From: Bacteroidota bacterium
GTDB lineage: Bacteria; Bacteroidota; Ignavibacteria; Ignavibacteriales; Ignavibacteriaceae
Assembly (NCBI GenBank): GCA_021796135.1
Contig: JAJYOQ010000046.1
Span: 1-15,573 of the forward strand
Reading direction: 5' to 3'
DNA length: 15,573 nt
Shown piece by piece: positions 1 to 6,821 of the stretch; the first letter of the stretch is position 1; every line of letters starts with the position of its first letter. A model generated the notes under the pieces. The model saw nothing but the letters and a program-made list of their open reading frames with translations, ran no database searches and was not told where the DNA came from. The translations under genes and the position numbers were made by a program.

Positions 1-500
1 ATAAAGCCGCCAATAACGCAAACATCATTTGAATAATTTACATCTAGATCTCTTATTTCTCTTCCCTCATGTAAAGAATAATTATTTGTTTTGAAAGCAT
101 CTGCTGTTATTCCTGAAACCGATATATTAGGATTAGTCTCTTTATTTCCGAATTTTACAACTTTCCCCTGAGTCCATTGCTCAGCTCCGACATATTGGGC
201 TTCGGTAAGCATTCCTTTTAATCGATAATACTCATCAAGTGTTATATCAGGTCTATTTCTATATTTTAGCCATGCCCCGGGACCTCCAGACATAATCGCA
301 GGAAATTTTTGAATTTGGAAGGTATTTTGACTAAGCTGTGAAAAACCATTTTGAATACTATTTTGAAGCATTGTAATAATTGTCATTATGACTATAATCG
401 AAAAAATACCTACCACTACCCCCAGCACAGTTAATATTGTCCTTAATTTATTGCCTTTAATTGATTGCAAAGAAATTGCTATGGTTTCACTTAATTTCAT
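1..500 (-). CDS. MacB-like ABC transporter permease, second of a pair (partial, C-terminus off window)
   Basis: The first ~166 residues of a MacB/FtsX-type permease are visible. It starts MKLSETIAISLQSIKGNKLR, followed by a hydrophobic segment at about residues 19-42 and then the beginning of the external MacB periplasmic core domain. The reading frame runs off the left edge, so the C-terminal FtsX domain is not seen. The ATG directly abuts the stop codon of the upstream permease (TAAATG at the junction), with a GAGG ribosome-binding motif at 510-513 inside that gene's end, which suggests translational coupling. Its N-terminal plan matches the preceding permease (short cytoplasmic start, R/K-rich turn, LG-V-G-type helix), but the sequences differ clearly. 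The two are therefore probably paralogues forming a heterodimer with one shared ATPase. The exported substrate cannot be told from sequence. Confidence 0.9.
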   Translation of the reverse strand, partial: MKLSETIAISLQSIKGNKLRTILTVLGVVVGIFSIIVIMTIITMLQNSIQNGFSQLSQNTFQIQKFPAIMSGGPGAWLKYRNRPDITLDEYYRLKGMLTEAQYVGAEQWTQGKVVKFGNKETNPNISVSGITADAFKTNNYSLHEGREIRDLDVNYSNDVCVIGGF

Positions 501-1745
501 TTACTCAAACCTCAATGCTTCTACCGGATCCATTTTTGCTGCTGTATAAGCAGGAGCAAATCCGGAAATAAGACCAGTTATTAATGATACTGCTATAGCC
601 AAGATAACAACGCTATATTGAATAGATGTTGGAATAAACTGATTTACAAGGAAACTTAATAAAATGGCTGCAATTAACCCAATGATTCCGCCAACAAGAC
701 AAATAATGGCTGATTCTAACAGGAATTGAGCTAAAATAGCACTTTTCCTCGCCCCAATTGCTTTCCTTAAACCAATTTCCTTTGTCCTTTCCCTAACTGA
801 AACAAACATAATATTCATAATTCCGATTGCACCGACAAATAATGAAAGACCTGTAATAAATAAACCCGCGATTTGGATAACTCCAACAACCTTGTTATAA
901 TTATCAATAAGCGCTTCCTGTTGGTTAATTGAAAAATCACTTGGCTGGTTAAAACTTAATCCTCTAACCTTTCTGAATATTCCTTCAGCCTCATCTTTAG
1001 TATCTTCTAATAGGGCTGGGCTGGCAGCTCTAATATTTATTGTTATACTTTGATGTCGTTCATCCTGGAAATACTTAAATATTGTACCTATAGGAACATA
1101 AGCTTGATTATCGGGATTAAAACTACCGAGAATAAAACTCCCCTGGACCGATAAGACTCCCACAACTCGATAAGATACAGGTCCAATTTTAATGTCATTT
1201 CCTACAGCATTACCATGAGGGAATAGGTTATTTGCGACAGTATTTCCCAAAACAACCACATTTCTCGCTCCATTGCTTTCAATTTCTGTGAAGAATCTTC
1301 CCTGATCAAAGGTAAAATTAGTTGTTTTTATATAATCAGCATCAGATCCGGTTACAAAAACATTATTAACACTATTGGATTTATATTTAATATTTTGATT
1401 AGTAGCGGTAGTTGGAGCTACCGCCAGGGGAAGTTTAGCCATTGATTTATATTTTTGAAATTCTTCCATCGTTATTTGGCGTCGATTTCTCATTTTCCAC
1501 CAATCTGTATTGGAAAACCATTGCCATTTTGAAATATAAAGAACATCTGACCCAAGGGCGCTAATACCCTTCTGAAAGGAATTATCTATTCCTTTTATTG
1601 CAGTAGTCATTAAAACAACTACAGTTATACCTATAAAAATACCAAGCATTGTTAATGCAGATCGTATTTTATTTGCTCTAATAGCTCGTATAGCGATCAA
1701 AAAGCTTTCTTTAATTTCAAAAGACAAAAAAGCTAACTTTGACAT
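501..1745 (-). CDS. MacB-like ABC transporter permease (first of a pair)
   Basis: This 414-residue inner-membrane permease has the MacB topology. One N-terminal helix (about 30-50) is followed by a large periplasmic MacB_PCD region (about 51-285) and an FtsX domain with three helices (about 288-316, 343-367, 377-400). Family-typical motifs are visible: RTKEIGLRKAIGA at 320-332 after the second helix, and the terminal MDPVEALRFE. Proteins of this class are mechanotransmitters: ATP hydrolysis in the cytoplasm moves the periplasmic domain and drives substrate through an adaptor and TolC rather than across the inner membrane. Unlike E. coli MacB it carries no fused ATPase; that subunit is the separate gene just upstream (23-nt gap). 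AGGA lies 7 nt before the ATG. It could export macrolides, lipopeptides or lipoproteins; sequence alone does not decide. Confidence 0.93.
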   Translation of the reverse strand: MSKLAFLSFEIKESFLIAIRAIRANKIRSALTMLGIFIGITVVVLMTTAIKGIDNSFQKGISALGSDVLYISKWQWFSNTDWWKMRNRRQITMEEFQKYKSMAKLPLAVAPTTATNQNIKYKSNSVNNVFVTGSDADYIKTTNFTFDQGRFFTEIESNGARNVVVLGNTVANNLFPHGNAVGNDIKIGPVSYRVVGVLSVQGSFILGSFNPDNQAYVPIGTIFKYFQDERHQSITINIRAASPALLEDTKDEAEGIFRKVRGLSFNQPSDFSINQQEALIDNYNKVVGVIQIAGLFITGLSLFVGAIGIMNIMFVSVRERTKEIGLRKAIGARKSAILAQFLLESAIICLVGGIIGLIAAILLSFLVNQFIPTSIQYSVVILAIAVSLITGLISGFAPAYTAAKMDPVEALRFE

Positions 1746-1768
1746 AATTTAATCCTGGAATTTAAATT

Positions 1769-2485
1769 TCACAATTGAATCCGCGGTTTGGGAATATATC
1801 TATTTGCTACTGGAGAATCTGATTCGACCATTCCGTCTTTTATTCTTATTATTCTGGCTGCATGTTCGGCAATATATTCTTCGTGCGTAACAAGAATTAT
1901 AGTATTACCTTTTTCATATATTTCATTGAATAGAATCATAATTTCTTCTCCGGTTTTAGAATCAAGATTACCTGTAGGTTCGTCTGCAAGTATAATTGAA
2001 GGACGAGTTACTATAGCTCTGGCTACAGCTACTCTTTGCCTTTGACCTCCCGATAGTTCATTGGGTTTATGATGCATTCTTTCTTTTAACCCTACATCAA
2101 TCAATGCTTGTTCTGCCCTTTCGTGTCTTTCAGCAGCCGCAACTCCGGAATATATTAATGGAAGTTCGACATTATGAAGAGCATCAGACCTTGCTAATAA
2201 ATTAAATGTTTGAAATACAAACCCTATTTCTTTATTTCTTATTTTAGCAAGATCATTATCCGACATCTGGCTAACACTAACTCCGGTAAAGTCGTATTTT
2301 CCGGATGTTGGAGTGTCTAAACATCCAAGCATATTCATTAAAGTAGACTTGCCCGATCCTGATGGTCCCATTATAGCTACATACTCATTCTTATCAATAG
2401 TAAGAGAAATATCACGAAGTGCATGTACTTCTTCTGTACCGACTTGATAAACTTTAGCTATATGTTCAATATAAATTATGTTCAT
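1769..2485 (-). CDS. ABC transporter ATP-binding protein, MacB/LolD type
   Basis: This 238-residue cytoplasmic ATPase has all nucleotide-binding motifs intact: Walker [10 protein letters not shown] (40-48), Q-loop Gln92 (FVFQTFNLL), signature LSGGQ (144-148), Walker B ending in Asp168-Glu169 with the [10 protein letters not shown]-loop, and the switch His201. The DEPTGNLDS motif and the '[22 protein letters not shown]' type of Q-loop region are typical of the MacB/LolD/FtsE branch. It would energise the two permeases encoded downstream. The adaptor gene ends 20 nt upstream, and GGAAG sits 5 nt before the ATG. A homodimer of this single ATPase serving a permease heterodimer is the simplest stoichiometry, but that is inference. 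MacB-type efflux and LolD-type lipoprotein release cannot be separated on the ATPase alone; the adjacent adaptor and TolC favour efflux. Confidence 0.95.
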   Translation of the reverse strand: MNIIYIEHIAKVYQVGTEEVHALRDISLTIDKNEYVAIMGPSGSGKSTLMNMLGCLDTPTSGKYDFTGVSVSQMSDNDLAKIRNKEIGFVFQTFNLLARSDALHNVELPLIYSGVAAAERHERAEQALIDVGLKERMHHKPNELSGGQRQRVAVARAIVTRPSIILADEPTGNLDSKTGEEIMILFNEIYEKGNTIILVTHEEYIAEHAARIIRIKDGMVESDSPVANRYIPKPRIQL

Positions 2486-2505
2486 CTTTTCTTCCAGCTT
2501 ATATG

Positions 2506-3777
2506 TTAATGAGTTGAACTAATTTTGTTTTTATCTTCTATTTTAACATCAGACCCATCATGCAAGTCAGTCGATATTGCTTTATAGCTTCCGGTTACAA
2601 TTTCCTGTCCGGGATTTAATCCATTAATAATTTGTATATAATTATCATCACTGATGCCAGTTTTAACATTTACTGTTTTAACTTTGTTATTATTTACGAC
2701 AAAAACAATTTCTTGAACCTTATTTCCAACATCTTTCTTTTTTGTTTGATTGTCATTATTAGCCTTTGTTAAATCAGGCATATTGCTTCTCGCAGTGACA
2801 CTCTGAATAGGAACACTTAAAACATTTTGTAGAGTTTTAGTTTCTATCCTTGCATTGCATGACATTCCAGGTCTAAACTTATCATCTAAATCTAAAAATT
2901 TCAATTTTACTTCAAAGTTTACAACCTGATCCTGAGTAGAGGTCCCTGTTGTTTGAGCACTATTACCTATCTGATAAACAACACCTCTGAATTCTTTATC
3001 TCCGAATGCATCAATTTTAATTCTTGCAGTATCACCTACTGATACTAACACTACATCATTTTCATCTACATCAACTACGGCTAACATACTTTTTAGATCC
3101 GAAATTGTCATCACATTAGTGCCCTGACTAACGCCGCTTCCTAATACCCTTTCACCTAACTCAACATTCAATTGGCTAACTGTACCCGTCATAGGAGAAT
3201 AAATTGTTGTTTTGCTTAACTGATCTAACTGAACTTTTAAAGCTGCTTCCATCTGTGAAATTTGGGCTTGGGCAGCTTCATATGCACCTTTTGCAGAAAG
3301 AAATGCACTTTTAGCAGTTTCAAGATCAGACTCGCTAGCTAAATTTTTAGCTCTTAGTTCTTTTGATCTTTTGTAATCAGAAGTAACTTTATCTAGCTGC
3401 GCTTTATTCATTGATAAGGTTGCTTTTGCCGATAGAAGGCTGGCTTCTGATTGTTGAACCTGAGCACGATAAGCATCAGATTTAATTTTTATTAGAAGTT
3501 GCCCTTTTTGGACAAAATCACCTTCTTTTACCGGTAATTCAACTATTTCTCCTGTAACTTCAGGTGTAATAACTACTTTGAATTCAGGATCAAGTGTGCC
3601 TGTAGCTGTAACACTTTGAGTAATTGTTCTAATTGAAGCCTTTTCAATCTGGACAGGAACAATTTCGCTTTTCTTGCTTCCAAAGTATGCAATTAAAATA
3701 AGGGCTAATACTAGAACTCCAATTCCGGAAAATATTATTATTTTCTTTTTGGATTTATTTTGTTTGCCATTTGCCAT
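2506..3777 (-). CDS. MacA/HlyD-family efflux periplasmic adaptor
   Basis: A 423-residue membrane-fusion protein linking the ABC permeases to the TolC channel. From the chosen start, residues 1-11 are Lys-rich and cytoplasmic and 12-32 form one membrane anchor. There follows the first half of the lipoyl-like domain (about 67-100, ending [15 protein letters not shown]), a coiled-coil hairpin (about 103-190, Ala/Gln/Ser/Lys-rich), the second lipoyl half ([13 protein letters not shown]) and beta-barrel and membrane-proximal domains. A polar, Lys/Asn/Asp-rich insertion interrupts the C-terminal part. The frame stays open upstream to 3882, but that extension lies inside the tolC gene. The MANGKQ start at 3777 gives the usual short N-terminus before the anchor and has an AGGAG motif at 3789-3793. 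An intermediate ATG at 3810 (MNKNLL), overlapping the tolC stop by 8 nt, remains possible. Confidence 0.92.
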   Translation of the reverse strand: MANGKQNKSKKKIIIFSGIGVLVLALILIAYFGSKKSEIVPVQIEKASIRTITQSVTATGTLDPEFKVVITPEVTGEIVELPVKEGDFVQKGQLLIKIKSDAYRAQVQQSEASLLSAKATLSMNKAQLDKVTSDYKRSKELRAKNLASESDLETAKSAFLSAKGAYEAAQAQISQMEAALKVQLDQLSKTTIYSPMTGTVSQLNVELGERVLGSGVSQGTNVMTISDLKSMLAVVDVDENDVVLVSVGDTARIKIDAFGDKEFRGVVYQIGNSAQTTGTSTQDQVVNFEVKLKFLDLDDKFRPGMSCNARIETKTLQNVLSVPIQSVTARSNMPDLTKANNDNQTKKKDVGNKVQEIVFVVNNNKVKTVNVKTGISDDNYIQIINGLNPGQEIVTGSYKAISTDLHDGSDVKIEDKNKISSTH

Positions 3778-3793
3778 TTTACTTCTTTCTCCT
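3775..3793 (-). promoter_or_regulatory. Ribosome-binding site deciding the adaptor start
   Basis: AGGAG at 3789-3793 lies 11 nt before the ATG at 3775-3777, with a further GAAG closer in. It lies downstream of the alternative ATG at 3810, so it can only serve the 3777 start. This favours the shorter protein, although 11 nt is at the long end of normal spacing. Confidence 0.5.
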
Positions 3794-3802
3794 AATAAAT
3801 TT

Positions 3803-5170
3803 TTATTCATACTGCTGATAGTTAAGAGCGCCCAAATAATATTTGAGTTGTTGATTAAGAACAATATATTGAAATTCTGCATTGATCAGACTGGTTTGTG
3901 CATTTGTATAATTAGAATTGGCTACCAGAACATCCAGAAGAGTCCCTGAACCTAATGCATATTTTTCCTCAGTAATTTTTTGATTTTCCTGTGCCGAAAC
4001 TACATTTCGCTTACTAACCTCAAGGCTTTTTTCAACTGCTTGAATATTTAAATATGTTTGCTGCAAGTTTTGTTTAATTGTCCTCTTTAAATCATCAAGA
4101 TCTACTTTCTTATTCATCGCATTAACTTCTGCAGCTTGTACCTGATTGTCAATACTAAAACCTGAAAAAATAGGAATGCTTAAAGTCAAACCAATAGAAT
4201 AAGTTCTTGATTTAGAAAGATTATCTAGTTGATTTGCATACATATTATAGCCATAAGTATTGGTAAGTCGGGGGTAATATTCTCCCTGTGCAAAAGAAAC
4301 ACCGTTTTCGGCTCCTTCATAGTCCAGAATAGCACTCTTATAGTCTGCCCGATTTAGAAGAGCTTTAGCAACAAGATCATTAAGATTATTAAATTCTACT
4401 GATAAATCAGAATTTAAAACATTTTCTTCGGTAGGAGTTAAAGAATCGGCAAACTTGTAATTCCCCAAAACATCTAGCCCTAGGAAATAAAGGAGATTAC
4501 TTTTAGAAGTCTCATAATTGTTTTTCGTTTGAATAAGATCAAGTTCGGCATTCCCTTCTTGAACTTGCTGAGCGTAAACATCAGCTAAAGTTGCTGCCCC
4601 TATTTTATTTTTTTCGACTATTGTCTCTAAATTCTCTTTGTTCCATTTGACATTATCTTCTTTTACTTTTAAAAGCTGCTGATTATTTACAACTGCATAA
4701 TAAAGACTCACTGTTTGAAATACAGTACTTTGTTTTAGATTTTCAAGCTGAAGTTGTGCAGATTCTAATTGTTTTTTGCTCTCCGAAAGTTGTGCGAAGT
4801 TTGAAAGACCGTCAAACAAGGTCCATGATGCATTTACACCTGCTGAATAATTATATGTATCGGTAGTCGAACTGGGGGTAGCAGGTAAATTAAAAGTAAA
4901 CCCTTGCAAATTATATGTCCTTCCGCTAGTTCCAGGTTGAATCGATCGGTTCCAACCATAACTTCCTTGTGCACTTACACTCGGGAGTAGACTTCCAATA
5001 GCAGCTTTATAATTTGATTCAGTAGATTGAAGATTATTTAATGATTTCTGTAAAGTAGAATTGCGCTGTAGGGCAATTTTTACAGATTGATCCAAGGTCA
5101 AAGTCTTTTGTCCGAATGTTATAGTAGTTATAATCAATACGCAAAAGACATATTTATAGGCTAAACGCAT
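3803..5170 (-). CDS. TolC-family outer-membrane efflux protein
   Basis: A 455-residue TolC-like channel subunit and first gene of the export operon. A signal peptide is visible at about residues 1-20 (MRLAYKY, hydrophobic core, then TFG), with Gln at the predicted +1 position. The mature part shows the duplicated outer-membrane-efflux architecture. Each half begins with a long amphipathic helix (first repeat from LTLDQSVKIALQRN; second from about NDLVAKALLNRADYKSA), has beta strands rich in Tyr/Gly/Ser (SAGVNASWTLFDG; YSIGLTLSIPIFSG) and ends in long Gln/Asn/Lys-rich helices. Such proteins form a trimeric barrel plus periplasmic alpha-tunnel docking onto the adaptor encoded next. GGAG lies 6 nt before the ATG. 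The stop at 3803 is 25 nt before the chosen adaptor start, consistent with one transcript. Confidence 0.93.
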   Translation of the reverse strand: MRLAYKYVFCVLIITTITFGQKTLTLDQSVKIALQRNSTLQKSLNNLQSTESNYKAAIGSLLPSVSAQGSYGWNRSIQPGTSGRTYNLQGFTFNLPATPSSTTDTYNYSAGVNASWTLFDGLSNFAQLSESKKQLESAQLQLENLKQSTVFQTVSLYYAVVNNQQLLKVKEDNVKWNKENLETIVEKNKIGAATLADVYAQQVQEGNAELDLIQTKNNYETSKSNLLYFLGLDVLGNYKFADSLTPTEENVLNSDLSVEFNNLNDLVAKALLNRADYKSAILDYEGAENGVSFAQGEYYPRLTNTYGYNMYANQLDNLSKSRTYSIGLTLSIPIFSGFSIDNQVQAAEVNAMNKKVDLDDLKRTIKQNLQQTYLNIQAVEKSLEVSKRNVVSAQENQKITEEKYALGSGTLLDVLVANSNYTNAQTSLINAEFQYIVLNQQLKYYLGALNYQQYE

Positions 5171-5394
5171 TATTAGCTCCGTTATTATTATTCTCTTTTT
5201 CTTATATTTTAATAAATATTACCAAAACTTTATTCTTAACAATATTCTTTTCAATGTTATTTACAAAAATATAATTTAACAGATTATATGGAAAATGATA
5301 TTTATAAGCGGCAAAATAATTACTTATACGGCTTTAATTCTGCGTTAGAATTTTTAATTTTAAGAAATACTATTTTCTTTACTGATTATCTGCC
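5171..5394. other. Intergenic spacer between the two minus-strand operons
   Basis: This is 224 nt of AT-rich sequence between the end of the nucleotidyltransferase gene and the start of tolC, both on the minus strand. It should hold the terminator of the first transcript and the promoter of the second. Two small AT-rich inverted repeats lie near the end of the upstream gene: AAGAAA/TTTCTT (5362-5367 and 5374-5379) and AATTCT/AGAATT (5336-5341 and 5347-5352). Neither is followed by a T-run on the minus strand, so neither is a clear intrinsic terminator. A weak sigma70-like pair on the minus strand (TTGTAA, 16 nt, TATTGT, about 5239-5266) precedes tolC. No convincing gene lies here. Confidence 0.5.
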
Positions 5395-6801
5395 CTATTT
5401 TATCCCTAAATGTTTTTCCTTTATTGATAATAGATAATTAAAAGCTTCATCATAATTATTACCAATTCTCCCGTCTAGAATTGCATTTTCAATATCATCT
5501 TTAATTTCACCCACTTTTTTGGAAGGTTTAAGGTTAAATATTTCCATTATGATTTCACCCCTAACAGGTGATTGGAATGAACGTAATTTATCTTTTTCTT
5601 CAACTTCCCAGACTTTCTTCATAACACGTTCATAGTTATCTAAATATTTAGTTACCTTATCCGGATTTTTACTGGTAATATCTGCACGACAAAGAGTTAT
5701 TAAGTCCTCTAAGTCCAAACCTGCAGAAACAATTAATCTTCTAATTGCACTGTCTGTAACTTCTTCTTTGGCAAGAGCAATTGGACGAAGATGTAAACGA
5801 ACTAATTTTTCAACATATTCTAGCTTTGAGAATGGAAGTTTATATTTAATAAAAATACTCTTCATTAATCTTGCACCAAGCTCTTCATGGCCATGAAATG
5901 TCCATCCAGTGCCCTCAACGAATCTCTTGGTCTGAGGTTTTGCTATATCGTGTACTAAAGCTGAAAATCTTAGCCAAATATTTTCAGTAACTTTAGAGAT
6001 ATTATCAACGACCTGACAAGTATGAAGGAAAACATCTTTATGATGAAAATCGTTTCTTTGATCAACACCGGATAAGTTTGCTATTTCCGGGAAAACTATT
6101 TCCAAAACTCCTGAATAAAATAGTAGTTTTATACCTATTGAAGGTTGAGGGGATGCTAATATTTTAAGGAATTCGTCAGTTATTCTTTCTCTGGAAATAA
6201 TTCTTAATCTTTCCCTTAAAACATTTGAGACTGTCATTATTGACTCATCTACAGAAAATCCTAATTGAGAGGCAAATCTAAAAGCACGCATTATCCTTAG
6301 AGGATCATCATTTAATGTTATATTTGGATCTACTGGTGTCCGAATTATTCTCTTGTAAATATCTTCAATTCCGTTAAAAACATCTATAAGTTCTCCGAAG
6401 TTATCTTTATTAATTGAAACGGCAAGAGTATTTATAGTAAAGTCCCGTCTTTTTATATCGTCTTCGAAAGAACCTGCAGTAACTACCGGATTACGACTAT
6501 TATTGTTATAGGATTCCTTTCTCGCTCCGACAAATTCAAGGTCATATCCGTCAATAGTAAAATGAGCTGTCCCATATGTTTTAAATATCGACAACTTCTT
6601 TATACCAAGTTCCTTTGATAAAAGCGAGGCATAAGATGTCCCATCGCCTACCACTAAAAAATCCATTTCAGATTTTTCTCGCTTTAGAATCATATCACGA
6701 ACAAATCCACCGATAATATATACCTTAAGGTTTTTTTCTTCTGCGATTCTTGAAGCTGTTTTTAGAAATGGATAAATAGATAATTTATCGGAAAAATTCA
6801 T
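5395..6801 (-). CDS. CCA tRNA nucleotidyltransferase / poly(A) polymerase family protein with HD domain
   Basis: A 468-residue class II nucleotidyltransferase. Family motifs in order: GGFVRD (31-36); the active-site carboxylate motif at 45-47, which reads Glu-Met-Asp instead of the usual Asp-x-Asp; EFVGARKESY (89-98); RRDFTINTLA (118-127); LRIMRAFRFASQLGF (168-182); and RERIT (204-208). An HD phosphohydrolase domain follows, with His284-Asp285 and flanking His residues at 253-260 and 303-305. The enzyme would add or repair the 3' CCA of tRNAs in the cytoplasm; the tRNA-Leu gene in this window indeed lacks an encoded CCA. A poly(A) polymerase role cannot be excluded from sequence. It is the last gene of its string, 20 nt after the membrane peptidase gene. 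Only a weak A-rich ribosome-binding region precedes the ATG. Confidence 0.92.
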   Translation of the reverse strand: MNFSDKLSIYPFLKTASRIAEEKNLKVYIIGGFVRDMILKREKSEMDFLVVGDGTSYASLLSKELGIKKLSIFKTYGTAHFTIDGYDLEFVGARKESYNNNSRNPVVTAGSFEDDIKRRDFTINTLAVSINKDNFGELIDVFNGIEDIYKRIIRTPVDPNITLNDDPLRIMRAFRFASQLGFSVDESIMTVSNVLRERLRIISRERITDEFLKILASPQPSIGIKLLFYSGVLEIVFPEIANLSGVDQRNDFHHKDVFLHTCQVVDNISKVTENIWLRFSALVHDIAKPQTKRFVEGTGWTFHGHEELGARLMKSIFIKYKLPFSKLEYVEKLVRLHLRPIALAKEEVTDSAIRRLIVSAGLDLEDLITLCRADITSKNPDKVTKYLDNYERVMKKVWEVEEKDKLRSFQSPVRGEIIMEIFNLKPSKKVGEIKDDIENAILDGRIGNNYDEAFNYLLSIKEKHLGIK

Positions 6802-6821
6802 TTAATATTTTTTCTTTATGA

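Noticed and set aside
1788..2045. 85-codon open frame on the plus strand inside the ABC ATPase gene
   Set aside because: It is antisense to conserved ATPase motifs, has no ribosome-binding motif and no recognisable protein; it is a shadow of the real gene.
3778..3882. N-terminal extension of the adaptor up to 3882
   Set aside because: It lies within the end of tolC, puts an extra hydrophobic stretch before the Lys-rich start, and has no good ribosome-binding site; the 3777 start fits the family.
3674..3949. 91-codon plus-strand open frame over the adaptor/tolC junction
   Set aside because: Hydrophobic character comes from reading AT-rich coding DNA and the anchor helix backwards; it covers two well-supported genes and has no ribosome-binding site.
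5288..5437. 49-codon plus-strand frame in the spacer between tolC and the nucleotidyltransferase gene
   Set aside because: No Shine-Dalgarno motif, it overlaps the nucleotidyltransferase 3' end antisense, and the product is low-complexity aromatic/hydrophobic as expected from random AT-rich DNA.
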